Origin: Haloterrigena sp. H1
GTDB lineage: Archaea > Halobacteriota > Halobacteria > Halobacteriales > Natrialbaceae
NCBI RefSeq assembly: GCF_005938085.1
Contig: NZ_SMZK01000003.1
Coordinates: 62,001-126,000 of the forward strand
Reading direction: 5' to 3'
DNA length: 64,000 bases
The position numbers and the translations under genes are program-made. The notes beneath the pieces are model-generated. The model was not told where the DNA came from. It did no database searches and saw only the letters and a program-made list of their open reading frames with translations. Position 1 is the stretch's first letter. Every line of letters starts with the position of its first letter. Of this stretch, positions 1-8,530 are shown in pieces.

Positions 1-1902
1 TGTGACGAGTTCGACGACATCGCTAGCGACAATCTCGATATCGAGTCGATGCTAGCCCGTGCTCGGTCGATGCGTCTCTCCGTGACGCTTGCCTCTCAGT
101 ACCCCTCGCAGTTTGATGAGGATACGCTGAAAGCGATGCAGAACAACTGTGATAACCTCTTTGCCTTCTCGGTCAACGATGTCGACGATGCCCAACTGCT
201 GATGAAGCGGTTCCAGGGCTACACGGCAGAGGATTTGATCTCGACTGATCAGTACAAGGCCTGGACGAAACTCCCGCTCGACGGTGGACGCTACTCTGAG
301 CCGGTCCTCATCAACTCGTTCCCGCCGTATCCACCGCTTCGGTCGACCGAGACTGTCGATGATATCATCGAACAGAGCCTCGAGCGCTACGGAACTGAGC
401 CGCTAACGGACGCGGAGATCCTCCAGAGTCTCCTCTACAGCGACGCCAATGAGGCAGCCAATCCGACGAAAATACTGGATGAGACCATGGCAGAAGCCCT
501 TCGCACTGTCCAAATTCGAGAGGGTGTGCGAGAGGCAAATGGCTGGGTTGATGTAACAGCTGTTGACGAGGAACTCGTGGCTCGCCTCGAGAAGACCGAG
601 CTCGAGATTGACTATGCAGATGAAGACCTGCCGGACGTGCGTGATGCCTCGCGGTTGATCGAGGTCGACCTACAGAACGGCGAGATCGTCGTGCGCCTCA
701 CAAACAAGGGTGAAGAGTTTGTCCAGCCCAAGACAGGCACTGTTGGCTCGGCTGGAGGAACTAGCCATGATGCAGTGCTTTTGGATGCTGAGGTGTCACT
801 CACTGAACGCGGGTTCAGTGTCGAGATCCTCGAGCAGGATGGGAGCGAGCAACCTGACGCCGTTGCGACGCACCCAGACCACGATGTTGTGTTTAACATC
901 GAGGCTGAGACAACGACGCCAGACCGCCCAGCGAAGGTTCTGCAGAATCTCAAACGCGCTCACGAGGAAGACCGCATTCCGATCTTCGTTGTCCGTCCTG
1001 GTGATCCTGAAACGGAGTGGGCGTCACGAGTCGAGAATATCCTCTCGCCGCCATTCCGAGAGCGAACGGACGGCACTGAACAGTTCTATAATTGCGACGA
1101 GGTTGTGACCTTCGGTGGTGGTGCGACGGCTCACGGTGGCGTCACTGCGGTTCGTCCCAAGACATCCAATGCGAATCGGACTGTCTGGATACATGACAAC
1201 GGAGAACGTGTGCTGTCTGACGGTGAGACAGAGTTCACTCGTGCACCGGATGATGGCCCGCTCACAAAAGATGACGTGCCGGCCTACTACAGTTACGACC
1301 ATGAGTCTGGTCAGTACACTGTTCATCAACCCGGTGAGACACTGACCTATGACTCGAAAATCGAGTTCGAGGCAGACTGGATGCCGATCAAACGTCCGTT
1401 CCTCCCTGACATTGATCTGCCAGATGCGAACTATTCGCGTGACAGCTATCTCATCCTGATACACCCTACAGACGGTAGTCCCGTACTCTTCCAGCAGGGC
1501 GACATATACGAATTGTCTGAATCGCCAGACGACGAGGAGCTATGGCCGGATGCTACCTCCGTTGAGCACTCCAAGAGTGGGGAGTCGCCCCAGTCGGCTG
1601 AGTCACGTTCATCAGGAGAGCAATCTGTGCAGATCGAGCCAGATAGTGATGGCATTGAGGCGTTCGCAGCGATGTACATCAGAGAAACAGATGGTACGCA
1701 GATACCGAAGGCAACATTGTTTCAGGCGTACTCGAGATGGACTGATCAGCACGACATCGATGGGACAAACGCGAGCTGGTTCGGTCGGAAGCTTGCGAAC
1801 GTCGTTGAGTATGAGGATGATCGTATCAGAGACGGCGACGATCTGGTGACTGTCTACTCTGGTATTGATCTGACCAGAGACGGATCAGAACACCTTGAAT
1901 GA
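1..1902 (+). CDS. Conjugation-type coupling ATPase (TraG/VirD4/HerA-like), C-terminal part, fused to nuclease-like and D5-type winged-helix regions
   Basis: The reading frame is open from base 1, so the 5' end lies outside the window. It opens with a Walker-B-like CDEFDD followed by the SQYPSQ...NNCDNLFAF stretch typical of C-terminal lobes of TraG/VirD4/HerA-like plasmid transfer ATPases. Around nt 765-985 a segment with PDAV, NIEAE and a following LKRA helix resembles a PD-(D/E)XK nuclease core. Around nt 1650-1890 an IPK..LFQAYSRW...WFGRKL segment resembles the winged-helix at the C-terminus of D5-type phage/plasmid primases. The ATPase assignment is fairly firm from family knowledge; the two downstream domains are inference from motif layout. 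The likely role is DNA transfer or processing for the plasmid-like element. The next gene encodes a primase-like protein. Confidence 0.7.
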   Translation, partial: CDEFDDIASDNLDIESMLARARSMRLSVTLASQYPSQFDEDTLKAMQNNCDNLFAFSVNDVDDAQLLMKRFQGYTAEDLISTDQYKAWTKLPLDGGRYSEPVLINSFPPYPPLRSTETVDDIIEQSLERYGTEPLTDAEILQSLLYSDANEAANPTKILDETMAEALRTVQIREGVREANGWVDVTAVDEELVARLEKTELEIDYADEDLPDVRDASRLIEVDLQNGEIVVRLTNKGEEFVQPKTGTVGSAGGTSHDAVLLDAEVSLTERGFSVEILEQDGSEQPDAVATHPDHDVVFNIEAETTTPDRPAKVLQNLKRAHEEDRIPIFVVRPGDPETEWASRVENILSPPFRERTDGTEQFYNCDEVVTFGGGATAHGGVTAVRPKTSNANRTVWIHDNGERVLSDGETEFTRAPDDGPLTKDDVPAYYSYDHESGQYTVHQPGETLTYDSKIEFEADWMPIKRPFLPDIDLPDANYSRDSYLILIHPTDGSPVLFQQGDIYELSESPDDEELWPDATSVEHSKSGESPQSAESRSSGEQSVQIEPDSDGIEAFAAMYIRETDGTQIPKATLFQAYSRWTDQHDIDGTNASWFGRKLANVVEYEDDRIRDGDDLVTVYSGIDLTRDGSEHLE

Positions 1903-2029
1903 GGTTCTTATCACAACTATGACTGTATTTCAAGAGAACGAAGAACTGGATACCTCTGCACTAGCACCACTATTCCTATCCGTGCATCTTAGACCATATA
2001 ACCTCCAATCAAGGGTTTATACCTATGTT

Positions 2030-2115
2030 TGTTCAGGGCAAAACAACTGTTCGGGTCAAGGTTCTGATGAATGTTCAGGACAAAATCGCAGTACGGGAGC
2101 GGTGTTCAGGGCAAA
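2030..2115 (+). repeat. Iteron-like direct repeats, candidate replication origin
   Basis: Four copies of a 13-bp motif, consensus TGTTCAGGGCAAA, lie at 2030-2042, 2048-2060 (two or three mismatches), 2072-2084 (one mismatch) and 2103-2115. They sit in the 356-bp gap between the ATPase and the primase/polymerase-like gene, where plasmid origins commonly lie. A further partial GGGGCAAAA occurs just after the last copy. Direct sight of the repeats is certain; the origin role is inferred. Confidence 0.6.
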
Positions 2116-2258
2116 TCGAGGGGCAAAACCAACTAGTATAGAACGGGTTACCCCCGTTGGACAGGGTAGCGAACAGCCCACTAGGTTTCGGCTTGTTTAT
2201 CAACATCTTGATAGTGGATGTACGATGTCTGAATGGACACCTCTTACGAGGTCGATCG

Positions 2259-3527
2259 ATGATATCTGAGAGTGCTACCTCGGTACTTCCCGAGGAGTTA
2301 CGAGACCGTGACCAGTGGGTCTGCTGGAAAGAAGAACTTCGAGATGGGAAGCCGACGAAGATACCAGTGACACCAAGTAGTGGTGCGTTCGCGTCATCGA
2401 CGGACCCGGAGACATGGGCGTCGTTCGAGACGGCTCTCGAGTACGCTGACACAGGGAACGCCGATGGCATTGGCTTCGTCTTTACCGACGACGATCCCAT
2501 CGTCGGCGTGGATCTGGATGACTGTCGAGATCCCGCAAGCGACGATGTCGACGACACAGCACTGGACATCATCGAGCGACTTGATTCCTATACGGAGATC
2601 TCTCCGTCGGGTACTGGGTTCCACGTACTCATCAAGGGAGAGCTCCCGGATGGACGGAATCGCCGTGGCAGCATTGAACTGTACGACACCGCTCGGTTTT
2701 TCACCGTGACCGGCGACCATCTCGAGGACACACCACCTCGCGTTGCACGCCGGCAGGACGCGCTGGTCGCGATCCATCGTGAGTACGTCCAAGACACTGA
2801 TCCTGATCCAGAGCACGAATCTGGGGGCCATCGCAGTAGGGACGAGACGGAAACGACGGGCAGTGCAGCCCATACCGATGTCGACCTCGAGGACGAGGAA
2901 CTGCTCGAGCGAGCGCAGAATGCATCGAACGGTGAGAAATTCGAGCGGCTGTGGCGTGGCTCGACTGCTGGTTACGAGAGTCAGTCAGAGGCGGACATGG
3001 CGCTGTGTTGTTTGCTGGCGTTCTGGACTGGCGGTGACCACCAGCAGATAGACCGGATCTTCCGCCAATCGGGACTGCTCCGAGACAAGTGGGACGAAGT
3101 CCACTATGCTGACGGCTCTACGTACGGCGAAAAGACTATCCAACGAGCGGTTGCGAGTACCTCTGAGTTCTACGATCCGGACACTCGAGAGACGGCAACC
3201 GAATCTGCTCCCAGAACGAGCGAGACATCGACCGCTGCCACCCGTGACAAATCGGAGCGGACTCCGAATCGTGCGTATCTGGTTGAGAAGAATCGACTGT
3301 TGACTGACCGTGTCGACGAACTCGAGGCCACGCTCGAACAGAAAACTGAGCGTATCGAGCAACTCGAGGCAACCAATCGAACGCTTCGCGATCAACTGAC
3401 AACTTGTGAGGAACGACTTGAGATGCACGATCAGCGTTCAGAACGCGAGACAGACGTGGATTCGTCTCCCGATCACGATTCACTCTGGACTCGTACAAAG
3501 CAGTTCGTTGGCAGAAGAAAGGAGTAG
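2259..3527 (+). CDS. Primase/polymerase-like replication protein (NrS-1 polymerase-like family)
   Basis: The protein has 422 residues from the ATG at 2259. Its N-terminal half carries an archaeo-eukaryotic-primase-like signature: an acidic VDLDDC motif, then SGTGFH, then the ARFFTVTG strand, in the order seen in plasmid and phage primase-polymerases. A middle helical segment (about residues 200-290, with NGEKFERLWRG and ALCCLLAFWTGG) resembles the helical domain of NrS-1-type polymerases. The C-terminus (about residues 330-400) is a coiled coil rich in Glu and Arg with heptad leucines. An in-frame start at 2157 exists, but family similarity begins at 2259. It likely synthesises primers at the adjacent iteron-like origin. 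The replication role is an inference from motifs and position. Confidence 0.7.
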   Translation: MISESATSVLPEELRDRDQWVCWKEELRDGKPTKIPVTPSSGAFASSTDPETWASFETALEYADTGNADGIGFVFTDDDPIVGVDLDDCRDPASDDVDDTALDIIERLDSYTEISPSGTGFHVLIKGELPDGRNRRGSIELYDTARFFTVTGDHLEDTPPRVARRQDALVAIHREYVQDTDPDPEHESGGHRSRDETETTGSAAHTDVDLEDEELLERAQNASNGEKFERLWRGSTAGYESQSEADMALCCLLAFWTGGDHQQIDRIFRQSGLLRDKWDEVHYADGSTYGEKTIQRAVASTSEFYDPDTRETATESAPRTSETSTAATRDKSERTPNRAYLVEKNRLLTDRVDELEATLEQKTERIEQLEATNRTLRDQLTTCEERLEMHDQRSERETDVDSSPDHDSLWTRTKQFVGRRKE

Positions 3528-3532
3528 ATCTG

Positions 3533-4564
3533 ATGGTCACACATCTACTACGCAGATCTGTAGCCGAGCTGATAACGTGGATACTGCTTTCGGTAGCTGT
3601 ATTTCTCGGTTGTACTCTCTATGTCAGATGGACCATTCCGACTGTTGATCTCTCTATGGTTGCCACCCCCTTGGCAGTCGTGAGTATCACGGTATCTGCT
3701 CTCGTACACTCTGTCGTTTACCCAGCACAATATGTGCTATCGGAAGTGCAGCGGATTCTCGATGAAGAGAGTTCTCGTATGGGTGCGATTACGCGGATTA
3801 CAGTCATCGGATTCAGCGTTCTCGCATTACTCGCCGCTAGTGCACTGTTCATCTTTGGAGAATCACTACTCGAGCTTGTTGTTGCGGTGTTCCTTCTTGC
3901 AGGGATAGTGGCGATGTCGGGTACATTCATTCGAAATCATGTTGCAACACGACCCTTGAGCGAGCGAGAACGCGCTGCATGTGAGATAGGTGCCGACCAA
4001 GACGTTACATTTCGAGTGGCTACTGGCGAGTTCGGACAGACAATCAACGGACTTGCTGCCGGTGTCTTTCCGGCTTACAAACTCATTCTGATCAACGAGC
4101 ACTCGTTTGAAGCACTTGACGACGAATACATCGCAATGATTGCAGCTCATGAACTGGGTCACGTCGACGAAAACCACGCAGTCGTCTCTCTGGTTGGGGC
4201 GGTAGTGCTGACAGCCCCGTCCCTCCTCTCTGTTCGGTATTTTGTGCAGCACCACTGGATGCTGTTTCTGGTTGTCGGTAGCGCAGCGCTCGTTGGACGA
4301 ATCGTCTTCGCGTGGACCCGACGACAACTCGAGTATCGAGCAGACAGATACGCAGCCAACCTTCTCGAGGATCCACACCAAGTTGCCAATGGGCTACATG
4401 CACTCAGAGATGCTCGGATGGCAGAGACAGCTGATAAACAATCCCCCGGAAGGCTATACGAGAGAGCTATACGCCGAATCCGCAACTGCTGGACACGCAT
4501 AGTGTCTACACATCCTCCGATAGACGATCGAATTAGCCATGTTGAGCGATTGATGGAACGCTGA
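3533..4564 (+). CDS. M48-family integral membrane zinc metalloprotease (HtpX-like)
   Basis: The 343-residue protein has the zinc-binding motif HELGH at residues 206-210 and the third ligand Glu in LEYRAD around residue 267. Hydrophobic segments at about residues 13-30, 45-65, 92-108, 113-130 and 218-262 indicate a polytopic membrane protein with the active site facing the cytoplasm, as in HtpX. It ends with the HPPIDDRI motif of M48 peptidases. It starts 5 bp after the primase-like gene, so co-transcription is likely. A second M48 protease lies at 30559-31536. The substrate is unknown. Confidence 0.85.
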   Translation: MVTHLLRRSVAELITWILLSVAVFLGCTLYVRWTIPTVDLSMVATPLAVVSITVSALVHSVVYPAQYVLSEVQRILDEESSRMGAITRITVIGFSVLALLAASALFIFGESLLELVVAVFLLAGIVAMSGTFIRNHVATRPLSERERAACEIGADQDVTFRVATGEFGQTINGLAAGVFPAYKLILINEHSFEALDDEYIAMIAAHELGHVDENHAVVSLVGAVVLTAPSLLSVRYFVQHHWMLFLVVGSAALVGRIVFAWTRRQLEYRADRYAANLLEDPHQVANGLHALRDARMAETADKQSPGRLYERAIRRIRNCWTRIVSTHPPIDDRISHVERLMER

Positions 4565-4710
4565 CTGACTAGTGCTGGTACGGTTCGATGGAATGTCCGC
4601 AGCGCCTTGCTAACTCGATCAGACTTCTCTCGTTGTACGTATTCGGCTCTGCTGAGACCCTCAGAGAGTGATAGGTTCAGAACCCTCTGCGGTAAGTACA
4701 GAGGTAGTAG

Positions 4711-4926
4711 TTACCAGTTCTTTAATAGCGTAGAAATAAGCATAACCACCGCAAAGACAATTGTAAAGACCATTACTCCGACTCCGAAAACGTAGTACGG
4801 GTTCGTGAAATTAGGGCTGTTGAGGAACAAGAAGAGGCTAAAACTCGAACCCATCAACAGAACCACTGCAGACGGAACACTTGGATTATACCAGTCCTCA
4901 AGTGCGTCCCGGACAGTTCCATACAT
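4711..4926 (-). CDS. Small two-helix membrane protein
   Basis: It encodes 71 residues from the ATG at 4924-4926. Two hydrophobic stretches (about residues 15-32 and 40-67) form a helical hairpin separated by an Asn/Pro-rich turn; the C-terminus is Lys-Asn-Trp. A longer in-frame reading up to 5157 overlaps the convergent gene at 5131 and adds an Arg-rich segment that does not look haloarchaeal, so the short start is preferred. No family is recognised. Confidence 0.5.
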   Translation of the reverse strand: MYGTVRDALEDWYNPSVPSAVVLLMGSSFSLFLFLNSPNFTNPYYVFGVGVMVFTIVFAVVMLISTLLKNW

Positions 4927-5130
4927 ATCATTATATTGTCTTCTGTATCGTATAGCATTTGCGGTCGGTGAACTATGGTAAGTTCGCACCTGTAGTGCGC
5001 AGTGGTTCCACGGGAATAAATGACTAAAGAATGGGATTTCGACAGAGCTACGTATTCTAAAACGACCCCTCCGGAGTATTTTTTCGCCCCGAGATGGGTG
5101 CGGGGCGATCGAACTGTCCCGAGATAGCGA

Positions 5131-5595
5131 ATGACCACTGAGCGACAGCACCCACAAGACCGTGATATTGATCGGACACCAACTTACCGACAGCCCTCCG
5201 AGCCACCCTGGTCTGGCCTCGAGTTACGCGTTCCGAACGACCGAAGTCGGGAATCACTCATTTCATTCGTCGAGTGTGTTCTCGTCGAACTCACACATGC
5301 AGACGTTGGTGCCGAATATCGATCGTCGAACGTCTGGGGAGTTAAACTGACACAGTACATCGCTGCTGATACGGTTGGCGAGAGATTCAAGAAACTCCAT
5401 TATGACGAACGGCTCGGCTGGCACAAGCAGATGATGTCTCGGCAGGACGTGCGTGATGAACTGATCAATCGCCTCGCACGGCCTGCGTCACTGGCGACGA
5501 ATCAGAGTCATTCCCATCCTGTTGAAGAACCAGATACGTTCAGGGTGAAGCCGACGTGGCAACTGCGAACGGACCGACGGCCCGGCGAAAAGTAA
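5131..5595 (+). CDS. Hypothetical acidic protein
   Basis: The 154-residue soluble protein has no recognised family. A mid-region helix-rich segment (about residues 45-125, from ESLISFVECVL to RDELINRLA) looks folded, flanked by polar low-complexity ends. Its codon and amino-acid use is typical of haloarchaea, which supports it as a real gene. It lies in the accessory region with no clear operon partner. Confidence 0.55.
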   Translation: MTTERQHPQDRDIDRTPTYRQPSEPPWSGLELRVPNDRSRESLISFVECVLVELTHADVGAEYRSSNVWGVKLTQYIAADTVGERFKKLHYDERLGWHKQMMSRQDVRDELINRLARPASLATNQSHSHPVEEPDTFRVKPTWQLRTDRRPGEK

Positions 5596-5750
5596 TCACC
5601 AGCCGTTAGTACTCAAGCCCGCTGTTGAATATCGATCACTGACCCCATACACACACGCAATGTCTTCGACTTGACTGAGCTCCTAGAAGCGAGTTTATCG
5701 GCGCCGTGAGGCATGAGGCGCGTTCAACAGTGTGCCTCATGTGGTTTCCA

Positions 5751-6041
5751 ATGACTGATCCAAATCCGATTGGCGACACTGCAGACGATTACAGCCGATT
5801 CGAGGCCAGACTCGTTGCCCGTGATCAGGATGCAACTCGCGTCGTGACCGCAGATCTCGGCGAGACAACCGCCCGACAGCTCGTTATGGAACTGATCGAT
5901 AACGGTGTGGTGACGCCGGTACCTGGCAAGCGGGTGTTCGTTCACGAGCCAAGTGGGACCGCCTTTGACTCGAGCACTCAGCTTGCCGTCTTCCATCGAG
6001 GCTGGACGGCTGCTCGCAACGCCGACGAGGTGGGCGAGTGA
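5751..6041 (+). CDS. Hypothetical small protein paired with a downstream zinc-ribbon protein
   Basis: It encodes 96 residues from the ATG at 5751; an earlier in-frame ATG at 5706 adds a non-conserved leader. The sequence is alpha/beta with a helix (TTARQLVMELIDNG) followed by a strand-rich end; no catalytic motif is visible. Its TGA overlaps the ATG of the next gene (TGATG at 6039-6043), so the two are translationally coupled. Confidence 0.6.
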   Translation: MTDPNPIGDTADDYSRFEARLVARDQDATRVVTADLGETTARQLVMELIDNGVVTPVPGKRVFVHEPSGTAFDSSTQLAVFHRGWTAARNADEVGE

Positions 6042-6376
6042 TGCAGCAGACGCTCGCTGGCTGTGCCTTCTGCGACGCCCTGCCTGGCACTGAGGTCGGT
6101 GAGGCGCATACCTGGGGAAAAGACAAGCGAGTCTCTCACCCTATCTGTGTCGACTGCGCTATTCAGGCGGAGCCGGACCCTGACGAGCGCGATCACTGCA
6201 CCTGCGATGGTTGTGGGCTCGTCGTCGACGCGCTTGCAGCCCTCACGCGGTTCCGCGTCGAACTCGGCCACCTCGAAGGGACGATACAATTGTGTGCGCG
6301 GTGTAGTCCGGATGGGTTAGCTACCTACTGGACGCGCGACCTCGAGGAACACCTCATCGCGACGCCGACAGAGTGA
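6041..6376 (+). CDS. Zinc-ribbon protein of haloarchaeal plasmids
   Basis: The 111-residue protein has three CxxC pairs, CAFC, CVDC and CDGC, plus a late CARC, spaced as in treble-clef or zinc-ribbon folds. A helix (VVDALAALTRFRVEL) follows the third pair. The function is unknown; nucleic-acid or protein binding is likely. A decayed second copy lies about 1 kb downstream at 7183-7483, so this locus was duplicated. Confidence 0.65.
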   Translation: MQQTLAGCAFCDALPGTEVGEAHTWGKDKRVSHPICVDCAIQAEPDPDERDHCTCDGCGLVVDALAALTRFRVELGHLEGTIQLCARCSPDGLATYWTRDLEEHLIATPTE

Positions 6377-6468
6377 ATGACAGAGGCAGACGACCTTTAG
6401 ACGTGAGTGTACTCCTCCTGTAACAAACACACAAAACAGCTATGCACCCACAGCACCAACAGTAATTT

Positions 6469-6828
6469 ATGTCGAGCGGCACCATCGATATCGACGAGTT
6501 CGAGAACGCCGACGACGATGAATTCGAGGAACGAAACGACACTGAGCGTATCGTGCTGTTCCTTGACGAGAACGACGACCGGGCGTGGAAGGCGGCGACG
6601 ATTGCTGAACAACTCGAACTGGATACGGACGCCGTTAGTGCGATCCTCTCGCGACTGAAGGAACGAGGTCTTGTGCGGCACAAGCGCCCGTACTGGGCGA
6701 TCACAGACAACGAGGACCGGCTTCGAGCCGCCTACCGACTCCACCAGCACCACCAGACTGCAGACGAGCAGTATGGCGAGGAAGATCTCGAGGAGTTGAA
6801 AACTGACGAGATGGAGGAAGTGCGGTGA
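6469..6828 (+). CDS. Winged-HTH antitoxin-like protein preceding PemK/MazF
   Basis: The 119-residue acidic protein has a MarR-like winged helix at about residues 25-75 (WKAATIAEQLELDTDAVSAI, then RLKERGLVRH and the wing KRPYWAIT). The acidic, disordered C-terminus (about residues 90-119) could bind and neutralise a toxin. It overlaps the PemK/MazF-like gene by 4 bp (GTGA at 6825-6828). The gene order and overlap are those of a type II toxin-antitoxin operon; autoregulation by the HTH is expected but not shown. Confidence 0.7.
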   Translation: MSSGTIDIDEFENADDDEFEERNDTERIVLFLDENDDRAWKAATIAEQLELDTDAVSAILSRLKERGLVRHKRPYWAITDNEDRLRAAYRLHQHHQTADEQYGEEDLEELKTDEMEEVR

Positions 6829-7166
6829 CTGCGTTCGATGAACTAGAACGCGGCGACATTATTTGGGGGACCGATCCACTCTCGGACAAAGGCCGTCCGA
6901 TGCTTGTTCTGGGAACACCTCGGTTCCCGAACCACGGCGTACAGCTGATCACCGTCCTGATCTCCACGAAAGGTTATCATGAAGAATCTCTCACACTCCG
7001 CGACGACGACTACGAAGGCGAACCGCTTGGGGAACGAAGTCACGTCCTTCCGTGGTCGCTCGCGACCCTCAACAGTGCGACAGAGGTGGAATTCCATATG
7101 ACTTCTCTCGTCGACGAACGCACCGAGAACGTGGCCACACAGGTAATCAGCTACATTTCCTCCTGA
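6825..7166 (+). CDS. PemK/MazF-family toxin-like protein
   Basis: The 113-residue protein starts with the ERGDIIWG strand and continues with KGRPMLVLG, matching the start of the SH3-like barrel of PemK/MazF mRNA interferases. The LPWSLATLN and late Val/Thr-rich segment fit the rest of the fold. The GTG start is set by the 4-bp overlap with the upstream HTH gene. It likely cleaves mRNA unless bound by its partner. Confidence 0.7.
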   Translation: MTAFDELERGDIIWGTDPLSDKGRPMLVLGTPRFPNHGVQLITVLISTKGYHEESLTLRDDDYEGEPLGERSHVLPWSLATLNSATEVEFHMTSLVDERTENVATQVISYISS

Positions 7167-7182
7167 GCGACCCGTGCTATCG

Positions 7183-7483
7183 TTAACGGCGACACCGGGA
7201 AACCGGCATCGAAGCCAGTAACACGAATGCGTGGTAGTAGGACAACAGAGTCTTCCACTGATCTGTGACGACGGTGCCATCCAGCCGTACCCGAATCCCA
7301 ATAAGATTGACTACTACGCCTACGACGGCTGTGGGCACATTGTCGACGCGCTTGCAGCTTTCATGCGGTTCCGCGTCGAACTCGACCATCTCGAAGGCCC
7401 GTTGCAGTTGTGCGAGCGGTGGTAGCCATGGGGTCGCAACGTACTGGACGCGCTATCTCAAGGAGCATCTCGTGTCCGGCTGA
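7183..7483 (+). pseudogene. Decayed duplicate of the zinc-ribbon gene at 6041-6376
   Basis: Translated fragments at 7231-7425 and 7426-7483 align in order with the upstream zinc-ribbon protein: PICVDCAIQ becomes PLICDDGAIQ, CTCDGCG becomes YAYDGCG, VVDALAALTRFRVELGHLEG is kept almost entirely, and YWTRDLEEHL becomes YWTRYLKEHL in another frame. Several Cys ligands are lost and there is a frame change near 7425. There is no usable start. It is a pseudogene by direct comparison within the window. Confidence 0.75.
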
Positions 7484-7520
7484 TGGCTGCCGAGTGATCG
7501 TCGACATGAGGCGAGCGTGG

Positions 7521-7574
7521 CTTACATTGTACACACGATAACTGCTAAGTGGACTGGCTCACAATGTACACATA
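7521..7574 (+). promoter_or_regulatory. Repeated TGTACAC-type operator ahead of an RHH/PIN pair
   Basis: ACATTGTACACA at 7524-7535 and ACAATGTACACA at 7561-7572 are near-identical direct copies, each with the palindromic core TGTACA. The second ends two bases before the antitoxin start codon. This is the position expected for autorepression by a ribbon-helix-helix antitoxin. The repeats are directly visible; the binding is inferred. Confidence 0.45.
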
Positions 7575-7877
7575 ATGAGTAGCGACAAAAAGCGCGTCCA
7601 GTTCCGGGCGCCCCACCGACTTATCGACCGGGCCGACGCCCTTGCAGACGTCCTCGGGGAAGACCGGACGGATGTCCTTGTGACTGCGCTGCGAGAGTAC
7701 CTCCAAGAGGCGGCCCATGACGACGCGCTCACGCAGGAAATCGCAGCTGCCTACTACGACGACGAGATCTCCTTCGAGCAACTCAAAGCGCTCGTCGGTG
7801 CCGAAGAGGCGGCGAACCTCCGAGTGTTGAAACAGCAACTGGACGAGGACTTCATCGACGAGGTCGCCGACGCATAA
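7575..7877 (+). CDS. Antitoxin-like ribbon-helix-helix protein
   Basis: The 100-residue protein begins with a ribbon-helix-helix-like segment (VQFRAPHRLIDRADALADVLGEDRTDVLVTAL), then a UPF0175-like helical C-terminus with YYDDEISFEQLKALVG and a leucine-rich tail. It is followed without a gap by a PIN-like toxin gene, so the two form a type II toxin-antitoxin pair. Twin TGTACA repeats lie directly upstream. Confidence 0.7.
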   Translation: MSSDKKRVQFRAPHRLIDRADALADVLGEDRTDVLVTALREYLQEAAHDDALTQEIAAAYYDDEISFEQLKALVGAEEAANLRVLKQQLDEDFIDEVADA

Positions 7878-8390
7878 ATGTCGACGCTCGTCGCTGACGC
7901 CTCTGCCCTCGTGAGTCTCGGGGTCGTTGCTGACGACGACCCCAATCCACTCGATCTCTGTCTGTCCTGCTATGAGGTCATCGTCCCAACAGTGGTCATC
8001 GAGGAACTCCGAGAGATTGCCTCGTATGATGACGTACACGGTCGGGCTGCAACGACTGTCCTCGACCGAACTGAGACGCTCGAGGCACGATTGGTCGATC
8101 TTGACGCCGAATTTCCGCTCGATGACGGCGAAAACGCTGCTGTCACCCTTGCAAATGACCTTGACGCCACACTGTTACTCTGTGATGAGTTCAACCAACT
8201 CGGCTTGGTCCACGCCTCGCTCGTCGATACGCGGCTCGTGACGACGCCGACGCTGCTTTCGGTGCTCGTTCGCACCGAACAGCTGTCAGCTGCCAATGCT
8301 CGTGCTCTTCTCGACGAGATCAGCGATGCCCGTAGCTGGGATGCAAACAGCTACGTGCAACGGGCCCGGTCGTTGCTCGAAGCACCCTGA
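7878..8390 (+). CDS. PIN-like (DUF3368-type) toxin nuclease
   Basis: It encodes 170 residues from the ATG directly after the antitoxin stop. Acidic positions expected for PIN nucleases are present: D7 in VADASAL, the Glu pair in VVIEELREI, E in DDGENAAVTLA, and D in LLLCDEFN. The length and the EN-A motif fit the DUF3368/PIN branch of VapC-like toxins. The likely activity is Mg2+-dependent RNA cleavage, neutralised by the upstream protein. Confidence 0.7.
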   Translation: MSTLVADASALVSLGVVADDDPNPLDLCLSCYEVIVPTVVIEELREIASYDDVHGRAATTVLDRTETLEARLVDLDAEFPLDDGENAAVTLANDLDATLLLCDEFNQLGLVHASLVDTRLVTTPTLLSVLVRTEQLSAANARALLDEISDARSWDANSYVQRARSLLEAP

Positions 8391-8530
8391 TACCGACGTT
8401 GCCGCCAATCCACTCTCAGTCACTGCCTGAAGAATACCCGCCCCTATCTATCCCTTTTCGGCGCAGACCATGCGCGAGTCTGTCTCGTCGTTCCCACATC
8501 TTCAACATACGAGCGCCCCTCGAGACGACT

